This document shows positions 7,380 to 16,676 of a stretch of DNA of 64,000 bases, piece after piece. Every line of letters starts with the position of its first letter. The first letter of the stretch is position 1. The stretch comes from Gracilibacillus salitolerans. Its GTDB lineage: Bacteria > Bacillota > Bacilli > Bacillales > Amphibacillaceae. Under the pieces are notes generated by a model. The model did no database searches. It worked only from the letters and a program-made list of their open reading frames with translations, and was not told the origin of the DNA. Both the position numbers and the translations under genes were made by a program. The stretch is from contig NZ_CP045915.1 of the NCBI RefSeq assembly GCF_009650095.1, forward strand, positions 1,550,001 through 1,614,000, read 5' to 3'.

Positions 7380-9426
7380 AAAGCAAGTCTTTAGACTACA
7401 AGGCTTATCATGTACGAACTGTGCTGCTACATTTGAAAAAAATATCAGGAAAATTAACAGTGTCGAGGATGTTGATTTGAATTTTTCTGCCGCTAAATTA
7501 ACGGTCCATGGTGAAGCGACTATTGAAGAGTTGGAACAAGCAGGAGCTTTTGATCATATTAAAGTATATCCTGAGAAAAAGAAAGCACCGGTCATTCCTT
7601 TTTACAAGAAAAGAGAAAATCAGTTAACGATTCTTTCTTTACTATTTGTCATGGTTGGGTATGTATTCTATTTTCAAATAGGAGAGCATCACACTTTAAC
7701 AATTAGCACCTTTGTACTTGCCATTGTCATTGGTGGATATGATCTAATCAAAACAGGAAGTAAAAACTTGATTAAGTTTCAGTTTGATATGAAAACGTTA
7801 ATGACGATCGCAGTGATTGGTGCAGCGATTATCGGCGAATGGGCAGAGGCTGCTGTAGTAGTATTCCTGTTTGCTTTGAGTGAAGCATTGGAAAGCTTTT
7901 CGATGGATAAAGCACGAAACTCAATCCAATCGTTAATGGAGGTTGCACCGAATCGAGCGACCATTAAACGGGATGACCAATTGATAGAAATCGATGTAGA
8001 GGATGTACAAATCGGAGATACGATGATCGTCAAACCTGGGGAAAAAATCGCCATGGATGGTAAGGTTAAAGAAGGAATGTCATACGTTAATCAGGCAGCC
8101 ATTACAGGTGAGTCCGTTCCAGTTGAAAAAGGAGATGGAGCGACTGTTTTTGCAGGTTCGATTAATGAAGAAGGAGCACTAGTGGTTGAAGTAACCAAAT
8201 CAAGTGAGGATACAACGATTGCTAAAATCATTCATTTAGTCGAAGAAGCGCAAGCAGAAAAAGCACCAACACAGCAATTTGTCGATCGTTTTGCAAAATA
8301 TTATACTCCTGCTATCATGTTATTGGCATTACTTGTAATCGTTATTCCACCTGTTTTTGGTGCGGATTGGCAGACATGGATTTACAATGGTTTAGCTGTA
8401 TTAGTCGTTGGTTGTCCATGCGCATTGGTGATCTCGACGCCAGTTGCGATTGTGACAGCAATTGGTAATGCTGCACGAAATGGCGTGTTGATCAAAGGTG
8501 GTATCTATTTAGAACAACTGGCAAACATTGATGCTGTTGCTTTTGATAAGACCGGAACCATTACACTTGGTAAACCTATGGTGACAGAAGTAGAAGCCCT
8601 TCGTGGTACAGAAGAAGAGCTTTTGCAAATAGCTGGGGCATTGGAAGCCTATTCCGAACATCCAATAGCACGAGCCATTCACAAAAAAACAACAAATTTA
8701 CTATTACCAGAAGCAACACAATTTCAATCGATTACCGGTAAAGGGATTATAGCTACGGTTCATGGCGCTCGTTATAAAATTGGAAATGCTAGACTTTTTG
8801 AAGGAATCGAGCTTCCGTCCGTTTCAGAAAATACGGTTTTATATGTCGGAACAGAGAATGAACTAATCGGGTATTTAACTGTTGCAGACCAACCTCGACC
8901 TAATATCAGACAACAAATGAAGAAACTGCATCAATTAGGTATAAGCAAAACAGTTATGCTGACAGGTGATGTAACCAATGTGGCAGAAAATATTGGCCAA
9001 CAAACAGGTGTATCAGATGTAAAAGCAGAGCTTTATCCTGAAGAAAAGCTATCTTATATCAAACGATTAAAACAGTCTCATCGAGTTGCAATGGTTGGTG
9101 ATGGAATCAACGATGCACCGGCGTTAGCAGAAGCAAATGTTGGTATTGCTATGGGCGGTGCTGGTACGGATGTCGCATTGGAAACAGCGGACATTGCTTT
9201 AATGGGGGACGATCTATCAAAAATTCCTTATTCGATTCAATTAAGCAAGCGAACATTACGCATTATAAAAGAAAACATTGGCTTAGCTTTATTATTAAAA
9301 GTGGTTGCCCTGTTACTTGTGATACCAGGCTGGTTAACATTATGGTTAGCGATTTTTGCAGATATGGGAGCGACTTTACTTGTTGTTTTCAATGCCTTAC
9401 GGTTAATTCGCAAAAATGAAAAATAA
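7372..9426 (+). CDS. cadA: Cd2+/Zn2+/Pb2+-exporting P1B-type ATPase CadA
   Basis: CadA pumps soft divalent metals out of the cell. The 684-residue protein has one N-terminal heavy-metal domain with GLSCTNC (Cys14, Cys17), then membrane helices, the actuator TGES, the transmembrane CPC ion site (348-350), the phosphorylated aspartate in DKTGT (about 392), the SEHPIA nucleotide motif and GDGIND. CPCALVISTPVAIV is the form typical of Zn/Cd pumps rather than copper pumps. The TTG at 7372 overlaps the cadC stop and has GAAGGTG upstream. Expression is likely controlled by CadC at the operator near 7000. Confidence 0.92.
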   Translation: MAEKQVFRLQGLSCTNCAATFEKNIRKINSVEDVDLNFSAAKLTVHGEATIEELEQAGAFDHIKVYPEKKKAPVIPFYKKRENQLTILSLLFVMVGYVFYFQIGEHHTLTISTFVLAIVIGGYDLIKTGSKNLIKFQFDMKTLMTIAVIGAAIIGEWAEAAVVVFLFALSEALESFSMDKARNSIQSLMEVAPNRATIKRDDQLIEIDVEDVQIGDTMIVKPGEKIAMDGKVKEGMSYVNQAAITGESVPVEKGDGATVFAGSINEEGALVVEVTKSSEDTTIAKIIHLVEEAQAEKAPTQQFVDRFAKYYTPAIMLLALLVIVIPPVFGADWQTWIYNGLAVLVVGCPCALVISTPVAIVTAIGNAARNGVLIKGGIYLEQLANIDAVAFDKTGTITLGKPMVTEVEALRGTEEELLQIAGALEAYSEHPIARAIHKKTTNLLLPEATQFQSITGKGIIATVHGARYKIGNARLFEGIELPSVSENTVLYVGTENELIGYLTVADQPRPNIRQQMKKLHQLGISKTVMLTGDVTNVAENIGQQTGVSDVKAELYPEEKLSYIKRLKQSHRVAMVGDGINDAPALAEANVGIAMGGAGTDVALETADIALMGDDLSKIPYSIQLSKRTLRIIKENIGLALLLKVVALLLVIPGWLTLWLAIFADMGATLLVVFNALRLIRKNEK

Positions 9427-9446
9427 TGTTCCCTAGATATATGCTT

Positions 9447-9480
9447 CTCTTCACGAGATATAACCTTATCTCGTGAAGAG
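9447..9480. terminator. Bidirectional hairpin between convergent genes
   Basis: CTCTTCACGAGATA pairs perfectly with TATCTCGTGAAGAG (14 bp) around a six-base loop. There is no long T run, but it lies exactly between cadA and the convergent phosphoesterase gene, so it probably ends transcription from one or both sides. Confidence 0.65.
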
Positions 9481-9504
9481 GCAACATAACATCCAAATTA
9501 CAAC

Positions 9505-10224
9505 TTAGTTACGACCGGAACGAATAATATTTTGCATTTTTTCAACATTTGGATAGTCAAAATCCTGATATTGCTGGCACACTTTCTCTAGATCATATGG
9601 AACTCGCACATGACTTGTTTGTATCTGTCCACCAACAATATCAACAATCACATAGGATGCTTTAGCCATTCCGTCAAAAGGTAAACCAACACTACCTAAA
9701 TTGACAATAGTTTTTCCTCCCACTGTCCGTTCATAAGCTTTGTGAATATGACCATATAAATAAACGTCTGCCTCTTCTTTTGTCGTTAATTTTTCTAACA
9801 AATCATTATCTGTTACATTTGGTAAGACAACATCAAATAAACTGTCAGGAGTTGCATGGAAGGCGTGAATACGGACTCCGTCTTCCTCTAATGTTAATTC
9901 AGTCGGCAGTGATTCTAAAAAGGAAATTTGTTCTTCATCTAGATTACTTCTTATCCATTCTTGTTCTTGCTGCATTGTTTTTAAGGCTTGTTGGGGAACT
10001 TCTCCTTCTCGGACACCTCTAACAACCCATTGATCAGCATTCCCTTTGATAACATCCGTGTTTAATCCCCTAATTAAGTTTATTGACTTGGATGGTTCAG
10101 GTCCCCGGTAAGCAATATCACCAAGTACGGCAATGCGATCAACCTGTTTTTTTTCGATATCATCTAACACTTCTTCCAAAGCTACAGCATTTCCGTGAAT
10201 ATCAGAAATAAAAGCGAATCTCAT
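9505..10224 (-). CDS. Metallophosphoesterase (calcineurin-like, YfcE/MJ0936-type)
   Basis: The 239-residue protein has the ordered metal motifs of the calcineurin-like superfamily: FISDIHGNAVALE at the N-terminus, VLGDIAYRGPEP, KGNADQW, IHAFHATP and YGHIHKAY. These bind a two-metal centre that hydrolyses phosphodiesters or phosphomonoesters. A GAGGTGA site precedes the ATG. It is transcribed alone and converges on cadA. The true substrate is unknown. Confidence 0.87.
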   Translation of the reverse strand: MRFAFISDIHGNAVALEEVLDDIEKKQVDRIAVLGDIAYRGPEPSKSINLIRGLNTDVIKGNADQWVVRGVREGEVPQQALKTMQQEQEWIRSNLDEEQISFLESLPTELTLEEDGVRIHAFHATPDSLFDVVLPNVTDNDLLEKLTTKEEADVYLYGHIHKAYERTVGGKTIVNLGSVGLPFDGMAKASYVIVDIVGGQIQTSHVRVPYDLEKVCQQYQDFDYPNVEKMQNIIRSGRN

Positions 10225-10409
10225 TTTATCACCTCAAATTCATGATAAAATATAATCTTTTGATAAAGCAAAGATTTTGACGTTCTACAGGTGTGAAACA
10301 TATAATAGTAGTATAGAGATAATTGCAATTACTCCTATGCCAATGTGATCGGGTGTAGGTTTTTCTTTTCGTGAAATGGGGAATAACTCTATTAAGGAGG
10401 TTTATCCAT

Positions 10410-10853
10410 ATGGTCTCATTTTTTACAAATAACATACCCACATTTATGAAAATTGAATTAGAAAAGTTATTTCATAAAATAAACCCGTTAATTAAGAAGA
10501 ATGCTAAATATATGATGTTTGCTATTCCATTATTGTTAATTTCGATTTTAAACCTTATCTTTTTCTTGTTTTTCGATGGATTTGCCAATGGTATGGTGGC
10601 CATTGTAATTGTGTATGCATTAATGGCAGCAGTTGGATTGGCATTATATAAGGAATCGAAGCACATTAAGAGGAAAATTAAACAATTAGAGATGGAGCAT
10701 ATCGTAACCAGAATTGAAAAAAGTGACGTCATGAATGAGTACAAGAAGAAAGATTATATTTCTCTATTAAAATCACAACCGAAAATGGGGTTACAAACAT
10801 TCATTAACTTCCTAACAGAAGAGAATGATAGAAGAAAAATGATGGAAGACTAA
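10410..10853 (+). CDS. DUF5392-like membrane protein (YwnF-like)
   Basis: This 147-residue protein has a basic N-terminal region, two closely spaced hydrophobic segments (around residues 38-60 and 66-85) and a charged coiled-coil-like C-terminus. It resembles B. subtilis YwnF (DUF5392), whose function is unknown. The ATG at 10410 is chosen because AAGGAGG ends nine bases upstream; earlier in-frame codons have no such site. It is a single-gene unit followed by a strong terminator. Confidence 0.65.
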   Translation: MVSFFTNNIPTFMKIELEKLFHKINPLIKKNAKYMMFAIPLLLISILNLIFFLFFDGFANGMVAIVIVYALMAAVGLALYKESKHIKRKIKQLEMEHIVTRIEKSDVMNEYKKKDYISLLKSQPKMGLQTFINFLTEENDRRKMMED

Positions 10854-10915
10854 GGACTGTCTGTTAATTATTGGGCGGGATGATTGAATAAACCTAGTAA
10901 GAAATATAAACTAAT

Positions 10916-10955
10916 AATAGAAGGGTGAGTCTATGCTCATCCTTCTATTTTTTTG
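10916..10955 (+). terminator. Rho-independent terminator
   Basis: AATAGAAGGGTGAGT pairs with GCTCATCCTTCTATT and is followed by a run of T residues. It terminates transcription from the DUF5392-like gene. Confidence 0.85.
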
Positions 10956-11109
10956 TCTAGCAAAATGCGTTGACAACCCTTCTGAATCATGAGAGTATAT
11001 ATATTGTTGTTCTTTATAAAGAATGAAATGGTGATGATAAAATGGAGTTAGAGCGTTCGAAAATAAGGAGAGGTTATCAATGTACAGGTGAAAATGATAT
11101 TTAGCAATT

Positions 11110-11160
11110 TTTATCACGGTGCTAATCGCTCCGTAAAACCCCTACTGAGGGAAGTCTCAC
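11110..11160 (-). repeat. Dispersed intergenic repeat, short form (copy B)
   Basis: Read on the minus strand it runs from GTGAGACTTCCCTCAGTAGG through TTTTACGGAGCGATTAGCAC to CGTGATAAA. These are the left and right ends of the repeat family, without the central part. It lies in the 376-base gap ahead of the glycosyltransferase operon, 70 bases before a TATAAT hexamer at 11201. Apart from this copy and the terminator at 10916, I see nothing else definite in that gap. Confidence 0.75.
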
Positions 11161-11229
11161 TGTATACGTTGTTAATAAACTAATATACATAACCGTTCGT
11201 TATAATGAAAAAGGAGAGGAGCAAAAAAA

Positions 11230-12348
11230 GTGGAAAGTGCATTAAGAATTTTACATGTTGTGGAAAGTATGAACCAAAGTGAGGTAGGAACGATGATTAT
11301 GAACGTTTACCGTAATTTGGATCGAAGCAAAGTCCAATTTGATTTTTTAACAAATGAAGAAGGAGATTATGATGGGGAAATACATCAATTGGGTGGTTTT
11401 ATATATCGCATTCCATCCATAAATGAAGCTGGAATGAGAGATTATCAAAAAGCATTACGTCAATTTTTTAAAGGGCATCGGTTTTACATAGTAATGCATT
11501 CGCATATAGATCAAATGAGTGTCTTTCCTTTAAAAGCAGCGAAAAGAACAGGGATACCTGTAAGAGTAGCTCATAGTCATAACACAAAGGATAATGCAAC
11601 AGGAATGATAAAGATATTAAAAGAGATTGCCGGCTCATTGATTCCGATTTATGCTACGGATTTTTTTGCTTCTTCCCCTGAAGCAGCAGATTGGTTATTC
11701 AAGAGAAAAGCCAAGCAAGTAGAAATGATGTTTAAAGGCATCGAAATAGATCGATTTTACTATTCTCGTTCATTGAGAGAACAAGGAAGACAGGAACTCA
11801 ACATAACCGATAATGAATTTGTCATCGGTCATATTGGTAGATTTGCCCCGCAAAAAAATTATGACTATTTAATAGAGTTATTTGTTGGATTTCGCAGGAG
11901 AATTCCGCAATCGAAATTAGTATTAATCGGAGATGGCCCATTAAGAGCGCAAATCGAAGGGAAAATAAAGCAATATCGTGTACAAGACTATGTTATTTTT
12001 CTAGGGGCGAAACCAGATACAGAGAAGTGGATGCAAGTTTTTGATCTGTTTATATTCCCGTCCTTACATGAAGGCTTACCGCTAACCTTAGTAGAAGCAC
12101 AAGGCGCAGGTTTACCCATTATTGCCTCTGACTCTATATCCAAAGAAGTTGATTTAGGAGCGGGACTCGTTCAATTCATCCCCTTAGATAATAAAAATAA
12201 ATGGTTAGAAGCTATGTATGAAGCTTATGATCATACATATCGAAATCCTATTGAACCCGAAATATTATTTAAAAAAGGCTACGATGTTAAGCAAGTAGCT
12301 CAGCAAACAGAGCAAAAGTATCTACAGCTCAGAGATGAAGGCATATGA
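11230..12348 (+). CDS. Glycosyltransferase family 4 (EpsF-like)
   Basis: This is a retaining GT-B glycosyltransferase that transfers a sugar from a nucleotide donor, most likely for exopolysaccharide. The N-terminal acceptor domain begins LRILHVVESMNQSEVG, and the C-terminal donor domain contains GHIGRFAPQKNYDYLI, KLVLIGDGPL and the FPSLHEGLPLTLVEAQ motif with the E-x7-E pair. Its N-terminal pattern and size (372 aa) resemble B. subtilis EpsF of the biofilm eps operon. It starts with GTG behind GGAGAGG. The next gene encodes a SinR-like regulator, a match with the eps/SinR link in Bacillus biofilm control. Confidence 0.82.
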   Translation: MESALRILHVVESMNQSEVGTMIMNVYRNLDRSKVQFDFLTNEEGDYDGEIHQLGGFIYRIPSINEAGMRDYQKALRQFFKGHRFYIVMHSHIDQMSVFPLKAAKRTGIPVRVAHSHNTKDNATGMIKILKEIAGSLIPIYATDFFASSPEAADWLFKRKAKQVEMMFKGIEIDRFYYSRSLREQGRQELNITDNEFVIGHIGRFAPQKNYDYLIELFVGFRRRIPQSKLVLIGDGPLRAQIEGKIKQYRVQDYVIFLGAKPDTEKWMQVFDLFIFPSLHEGLPLTLVEAQGAGLPIIASDSISKEVDLGAGLVQFIPLDNKNKWLEAMYEAYDHTYRNPIEPEILFKKGYDVKQVAQQTEQKYLQLRDEGI

Positions 12349-12412
12349 GTGAGATTACTGTCTCTACAAAATAATGAAAAAAAGAAAATCGATAGGATTT
12401 GAGGTTTGATAA

Positions 12413-12751
12413 ATGATAGGGACAAATATAAATAGAATCAGAAAAAGAAGAAATTTAACTTTATCTGAATTGGCGGAAAGAGCAGATGTGTCAAAATCTT
12501 ATTTAAGTAATATTGAACACAATTTAAATGATAACCCTTCCATACAAATCGTTGAAAAACTAGCAGAAGTGTTAAATGTGGAAGTGGTGACACTATTAGG
12601 AGAAGAAGATCAAATTTTGCTAAAGGATAATGAATGGAACGATTTTATAAATAATCTAAAAGCGATAGGGATAACTAAACTAGACTTTGATCAATATCGA
12701 ATTGTCTTTGAATTTATTAAATGGAAGAACCAACAAGATGAACAGAAGTAA
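12413..12751 (+). CDS. sinR: SinR-like XRE-family regulator
   Basis: The 112-residue protein matches the architecture of SinR, the repressor of biofilm matrix genes. The first 65 residues form an XRE helix-turn-helix (TLSELAERADVSKSYLSNIE, then NPSIQIVEKLAEVLNVEVVTLL). The last 40 residues (NDFINNLKAIGITKLDFDQY) match the SinR tail that tetramerises or binds SinI. No SinI-like short gene is visible beside it. It sits between two glycosyltransferase genes, so local control of polysaccharide synthesis is likely. Calling it a true sinR orthologue is an inference from similarity. Confidence 0.75.
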   Translation: MIGTNINRIRKRRNLTLSELAERADVSKSYLSNIEHNLNDNPSIQIVEKLAEVLNVEVVTLLGEEDQILLKDNEWNDFINNLKAIGITKLDFDQYRIVFEFIKWKNQQDEQK

Positions 12752-12873
12752 GCACATGGAATGGAAAAAAGAAATAAATGAATAGATTAATTCCTCCTGT
12801 ATGACGAATTCTTAAGAAATTAATTACAAAACAATCGAATGCAACTAAAATTGGCTGGAAAGAAGGAATGTTC

Positions 12874-13902
12874 ATGAAAAAAGTATTATTTATCATCGAT
12901 CCATTAGATCCGGGATTATCTATTGAACATCAATTATACCTAATACATCACCATCTTGCGTCTGATACTGAAATATATGTGAAATCACTTGATAATCATC
13001 CACTTTTTTCTCGACAGCTTAATAAGGAAATATATAGATTGGCTTCCATTAATCATGTTATTTCTTCTCTAAGAAAAGATTCCTGCTATCCAAAGAATTG
13101 GCGTTTTACGTTGCAGCCTCGACCAGTACCATGGCATATTAGGAAAGCATATTACAATTTTCCATCATTAGTCCGATTATATTGGACACATATCAGCAAG
13201 GAAGTAACAAAAAGTCATACTTTTTATGATGAGGGTATTAGTTTGTCTTCTGGTATCCCGGCCTATTACCTAAGAGACAAGGTACAAGCTGAAAAGAAAA
13301 GTTATTATTTTCCTGTCAGACAGTTTAAACAGGCAGTAACGCCTGTCATTGATGATTTACGTAAACAGGATACTATATATACTGCTTCAGAATCGATGTA
13401 TAGTGAACTAGAGATAAATAATTATCAGGTAAAGTATTATGCAGATCCTTATTATAAAGAATCACTCTACCGTGTTTTACTGTTAGATGAAGCAAAAAGC
13501 TATCAACTGCAACACTTATCTATTTTATCAGCAAACAATCTGCCAAACAGGAGGAATATCGAAGAATTTATTCGTATGTCCGAATACTTAGTTAAACAGA
13601 ACATCGCTTTTAGGTGGTATTTCTATGGCGATAATCAGAATGAAGCAATGATACGTAGCTATATTAAAAGTCATCACTTAGAGAAAAATGTTGTGTTTAC
13701 CGGTGAGATAGCAAATGTCTTTCGATATTTGGAAAAAGCAGATGTCTATGTAGAATGGAATAAGCAATCTTCTATCTATTTTGAAGCAGAAACGATGCAG
13801 AAGCCTATCGTTCATTTAAAAAATCACAATCAGATCTTATCGAATAGGTGGTACAGGATCGCACAGACGTTAAAAACGATTGAAAAAAATAAAAATATAT
13901 AG
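12874..13902 (+). CDS. Putative glycosyltransferase (GT-B C-terminal half recognisable)
   Basis: The 342-residue protein begins MKKVLFIIDPLDPG, as GT-B enzymes often do. In its second half it has FRWYFYGDNQNEAMIRSYIK, VVFTGEIANVFRYLEKADVY and a late YFEAETMQKPIVHL that fits the donor-site helix. The central region shows no motif I know. The first glutamate of the usual E-x7-E motif is present, but the surrounding motif is poor, so activity is uncertain. The start at 12874 fits AAGAAGG at 12860-12866. It lies 122 bases after sinR and probably belongs to the same polysaccharide cluster. Confidence 0.6.
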   Translation: MKKVLFIIDPLDPGLSIEHQLYLIHHHLASDTEIYVKSLDNHPLFSRQLNKEIYRLASINHVISSLRKDSCYPKNWRFTLQPRPVPWHIRKAYYNFPSLVRLYWTHISKEVTKSHTFYDEGISLSSGIPAYYLRDKVQAEKKSYYFPVRQFKQAVTPVIDDLRKQDTIYTASESMYSELEINNYQVKYYADPYYKESLYRVLLLDEAKSYQLQHLSILSANNLPNRRNIEEFIRMSEYLVKQNIAFRWYFYGDNQNEAMIRSYIKSHHLEKNVVFTGEIANVFRYLEKADVYVEWNKQSSIYFEAETMQKPIVHLKNHNQILSNRWYRIAQTLKTIEKNKNI

Positions 13903-13996
13903 GCTGTCATTCGACTAAATTCCGAGAATAAGGAATAAGTTCAACAAATAATGGACCATTTAAAATAAAAAATAGTAAATTTAAACCAAATTGTTC

Positions 13997-14025
13997 TTTA
14001 AAACGAATAAAAAATACGTTATAAT
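13997..14025 (+). promoter_or_regulatory. SigA-type promoter of the response regulator gene
   Basis: TTTAAA and TATAAT are separated by exactly 17 bases, about 80 bases before the start codon of the response regulator. The -35 box is weak, the -10 box is perfect. Confidence 0.5.
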
Positions 14026-14102
14026 AAAAACGTGATAGGAATAATAGTAATATCAGTGTTTAAAAATATAAATAAATTAGCAAATAAGAGGAGGAAAATA
14101 GT

Positions 14103-14780
14103 ATGACAAAGCACACAGTAGTTGTGGCAGAGTCACAAACACTTTTTCGTGATATGATTACGAATTTTGTAGAGGATATGGAAGAATTCCAAGTGATTGG
14201 AACATTAAAGAATGGGCAAGAAGTCATCAATTTTATAAAAGAGAAAGAAGTTCGTCCCTTTTTAATATTATTAGATATTCATATGCCAGTTATGAATGGT
14301 TTAGAATGTGCGAAGCAATTAAAGGAAATGTATCCCAACATTAAGGTGGTGTTATTATCTGCTTATGATGACGAAGAATCGATCGAAACAGTATTGTCTG
14401 TTTCAGCTGATGGATACATATTAAAGAGTTCTGGCCTGGATGAATTTAAAGATACATTACGCTTTATTATTGATGGTAAATTCGTTGCTCCACAAAAGCT
14501 AGTTCAATATTTCTCGCATCGTTTAGAATCCTTACTAAAGATCGAACGGGAAAGTTCATTGCATTTTATTAAAGAACAATTTAACCAACATAAAGATTTG
14601 AATAATCGAGAATTTCAAATTATTCAATTGATGAAAAAAGGTTGGACAAATCGAATGATTGCCGATCAATTAGGAATCAGTGAAGGTACAGTCAAAAATT
14701 ACTTGTCGCTTATTTATAAGAAGCTTCAAATCAAAAGCCGTGTGGAGCTTCTGCAAATTTTATCCGAAATGACCGGTTAA
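14103..14780 (+). CDS. Orphan NarL/LuxR-type response regulator with altered acidic pocket
   Basis: The protein has an N-terminal receiver domain (phospho-acceptor Asp58 in LLDIHMP, Ser86, Lys108) and a C-terminal LuxR helix-turn-helix (LNNREFQIIQLMKKGWTNRM, then GISEGTVKNYLSLIYKKL). The usual acidic pair after the first beta strand is replaced: VVAESQ stands where VADDH is expected, leaving only Glu10. That may weaken magnesium binding or allow phosphorylation-independent activity. No histidine kinase gene lies nearby. It is preceded by its own promoter and sits between the glycosyltransferase cluster and an AraC gene on the opposite strand. Targets are unknown. Confidence 0.8.
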   Translation: MTKHTVVVAESQTLFRDMITNFVEDMEEFQVIGTLKNGQEVINFIKEKEVRPFLILLDIHMPVMNGLECAKQLKEMYPNIKVVLLSAYDDEESIETVLSVSADGYILKSSGLDEFKDTLRFIIDGKFVAPQKLVQYFSHRLESLLKIERESSLHFIKEQFNQHKDLNNREFQIIQLMKKGWTNRMIADQLGISEGTVKNYLSLIYKKLQIKSRVELLQILSEMTG

Positions 14781-14785
14781 TAACC

Positions 14786-15556
14786 TTACATTTTTTCCCG
14801 ATAGGCTCGTGGAGAAACGCCGTAATATTTTTTGAAAACGCGATGGAAATAAGAGTAAGAACCAAATCCACAATTTTGTGCAATATTTTCGAGTGTCATC
14901 GTTGTATATTTCATTTGATTAATCGCTGCAGATACGCGAATGGATTGGGCGTACTCGATTAAAGTCTGGTTGACATGTTCTTTAAATAAGTGTACACATC
15001 TTGATACACTCAGATTACAATGATTGGCAATGTCTTCTACCTTAAAACCTTGTTTTGTCGCGTTTTCCTCAATAAAGCGCATCATCTTCGTCACAACATA
15101 TGGTCGGTATATATCATGTGACCTTTTATCAATCGCTCTTTGTAAAGACACACACAGTGCACTGACTAAATAGTAGGTAAGTTCACTGTTTCTTTCTTTT
15201 GTTGGTCGTCTTTCCTCAATGATAAGGTGATGCCAGAAGTCCAATACAGCTTCATCAAGTGTGATTTTTGTAAAAGTTGGGGCATCCTTGAAGCGTTGGT
15301 CAATCCATTCTCCCTCACAATATAAATGAAAATCACCACTTTGTTGTCCTTCCTCCACATATAACTCATAATTTTCACCAGGTTTAATAATTAGTAGATC
15401 GCCTTTTTCCGCTACATGTGTGTCATCGTTTACCTTAACCCGTGAGAGTCCCTCTGTTTGAAGCCGAAATAAATAAGACGCATACCGCGACTGATGCGAC
15501 GTGTGATAACCATAACGATAATTATGATAAGAATATCCACAAAATCCAATTTTCAT
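14786..15556 (-). CDS. AraC-family transcriptional regulator
   Basis: The 256-residue protein has an N-terminal cupin-like sensing domain (GDLLIIKPGENYEL) and a C-terminal AraC DNA-binding domain. Both helix-turn-helix motifs are visible: KVEDIANHCNLSVSRCVHLF and TLENIAQNCGFGSYSYFHRV, followed by the family end FKKYYGVSPRAYR. The ATG at 15556 is chosen because GGAGGATT lies seven bases upstream; an earlier ATG falls inside that site. It is divergent from the ThuA/Gfo-Idh/TIM-barrel operon, which makes it the likely sugar-responsive activator of that operon. It converges almost stop-to-stop with the response regulator gene. Confidence 0.85.
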   Translation of the reverse strand: MKIGFCGYSYHNYRYGYHTSHQSRYASYLFRLQTEGLSRVKVNDDTHVAEKGDLLIIKPGENYELYVEEGQQSGDFHLYCEGEWIDQRFKDAPTFTKITLDEAVLDFWHHLIIEERRPTKERNSELTYYLVSALCVSLQRAIDKRSHDIYRPYVVTKMMRFIEENATKQGFKVEDIANHCNLSVSRCVHLFKEHVNQTLIEYAQSIRVSAAINQMKYTTMTLENIAQNCGFGSYSYFHRVFKKYYGVSPRAYREKM

Positions 15557-15753
15557 AAGAAAATCCTCCATCCTTAAAAGAGATAATATTCATCAAAGTA
15601 AATATGCAAGCCCGTTTTTAGAACAGCAAGCGTATATTCCTGTTGCATAAGAGAAGCAGTAATCAATAAATTCAAAGAAAAATAATTATTAATAGCAAAA
15701 TAGTTCATGTTTTGATTATATCATTTATGTTCAAATTGTATATCATCATTTAT

Positions 15754-15840
15754 TATAATAATAACTTATTGTTGCAAATGAAAAGGGTAACAATTTTAAA
15801 ACAAACTATTTTAATTTCTAATACTTAGAATTGTTAACCC
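15754..15840 (+). promoter_or_regulatory. Putative control region of the ThuA operon
   Basis: A TATAAT hexamer at 15754-15759 has only a weak -35 (TTCAAA), as expected for an activator-dependent promoter. Downstream, GGGTAACAATT (15785-15795) and AATTGTTAACCC (15829-15840) are near-perfect inverted arms 33 bases apart. They could be operator halves or an RNA stem. The rest of the 325-base divergent gap is AT-rich without other structure that I can name. Confidence 0.4.
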
Positions 15841-15881
15841 TTATTAATTACGCAAATAGGAAAGGTGAAGGAGGAGCCATA

Positions 15882-16595
15882 ATGAACGTTTTAATATGGA
15901 ACGAATACAGACATGAACAACATGATCAAGAAGTAGCAAAAATTTATCCAAAAGGGATTCATGAAGTGTTAAAGGAATTTTTGCAAACAGATGATATCCA
16001 AGTGGAAACAGCTACATTAGACGAACCAGACCATGGTATTACTGATGAGAAATTGGCTAAGACAGATGTCATGCTGTGGTGGGGACATTTAGCTCACCAT
16101 GAAGTAGCGGACGAGATTGTTGATAAAGTACATCAGCGTGTTTTAGAAGGGATGGGTTTAATTGTGCTCCATTCCGGTCATTTCTCAAAAATCTTCCAGA
16201 AATTAATGGGAACAGGCTGTGATCTAAAATGGCGTGAAGCAGATGAGAAAGAAAGAATGTGGGTAGTCAATCCATCCCATCCGATTGTGGAAGGTATCGG
16301 AGAATACATTGAAATAGAAAAAGAAGAAATGTATGGCGAACATTTTGATATTCCTGCACCAGATGAGTTAGTGCTTGTCAGCTGGTTTGAAGGCGGAGAG
16401 GTGTTCCGTTCCGGTTGTACATATCGTAGAGGGCATGGGAAAGTGTTTTATTTCCGTCCAGGTCATGAAGGATATCCAACATACTACCATAAAGATGTCC
16501 AAAAAGTAATTCAAAATGCAGTGAGATGGGCTAAACCAACTACAAGAGAATTTTCTAGCTATGGAAATGCTCAACCATTAGAAGAGATAAAGTAA
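15882..16595 (+). CDS. ThuA-like domain protein
   Basis: The 237-residue protein is of the ThuA family, named for trehalose utilisation in rhizobia and folded like class I glutamine amidotransferases. The motifs [22 protein letters not shown] and [20 protein letters not shown] are typical. ThuA-like proteins co-occur with Gfo/Idh/MocA oxidoreductases in pathways that act on 3-keto sugars. The ATG at 15882 fits AAGGAGG at 15868-15874. It opens a five-gene operon that runs to 20594. The exact reaction is unknown. Confidence 0.82.
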   Translation: MNVLIWNEYRHEQHDQEVAKIYPKGIHEVLKEFLQTDDIQVETATLDEPDHGITDEKLAKTDVMLWWGHLAHHEVADEIVDKVHQRVLEGMGLIVLHSGHFSKIFQKLMGTGCDLKWREADEKERMWVVNPSHPIVEGIGEYIEIEKEEMYGEHFDIPAPDELVLVSWFEGGEVFRSGCTYRRGHGKVFYFRPGHEGYPTYYHKDVQKVIQNAVRWAKPTTREFSSYGNAQPLEEIK

Positions 16596-16647
16596 GACTC
16601 CCATCAGTGGGGTTTTTGATCCCCACTGATGGTTAGCGCCGTGATAA
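16592..16647 (+). repeat. Dispersed intergenic repeat, hairpin form (copy C)
   Basis: The copy starts GTAAGACT, forms a perfect 12-bp stem (CCATCAGTGGGG at 16601-16612 with CCCCACTGATGG at 16621-16632) and ends TTAGCGCCGTGATAAA. It fills the gap between the ThuA gene and the first Gfo/Idh gene. The hairpin resembles a terminator, but no T run follows and the next gene is clearly part of the same operon. It may therefore act as a processing or stability element. Confidence 0.75.
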
Positions 16648-16676
16648 AACCAATATCATAAGAGGAGAAGTGAATT

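Noticed and set aside
10911..11117. Minus-strand open frame of 68 codons in the gap before the glycosyltransferase gene
   Set aside because: It overlaps a terminator and a repeat copy and shows no ribosome site or recognisable motif.
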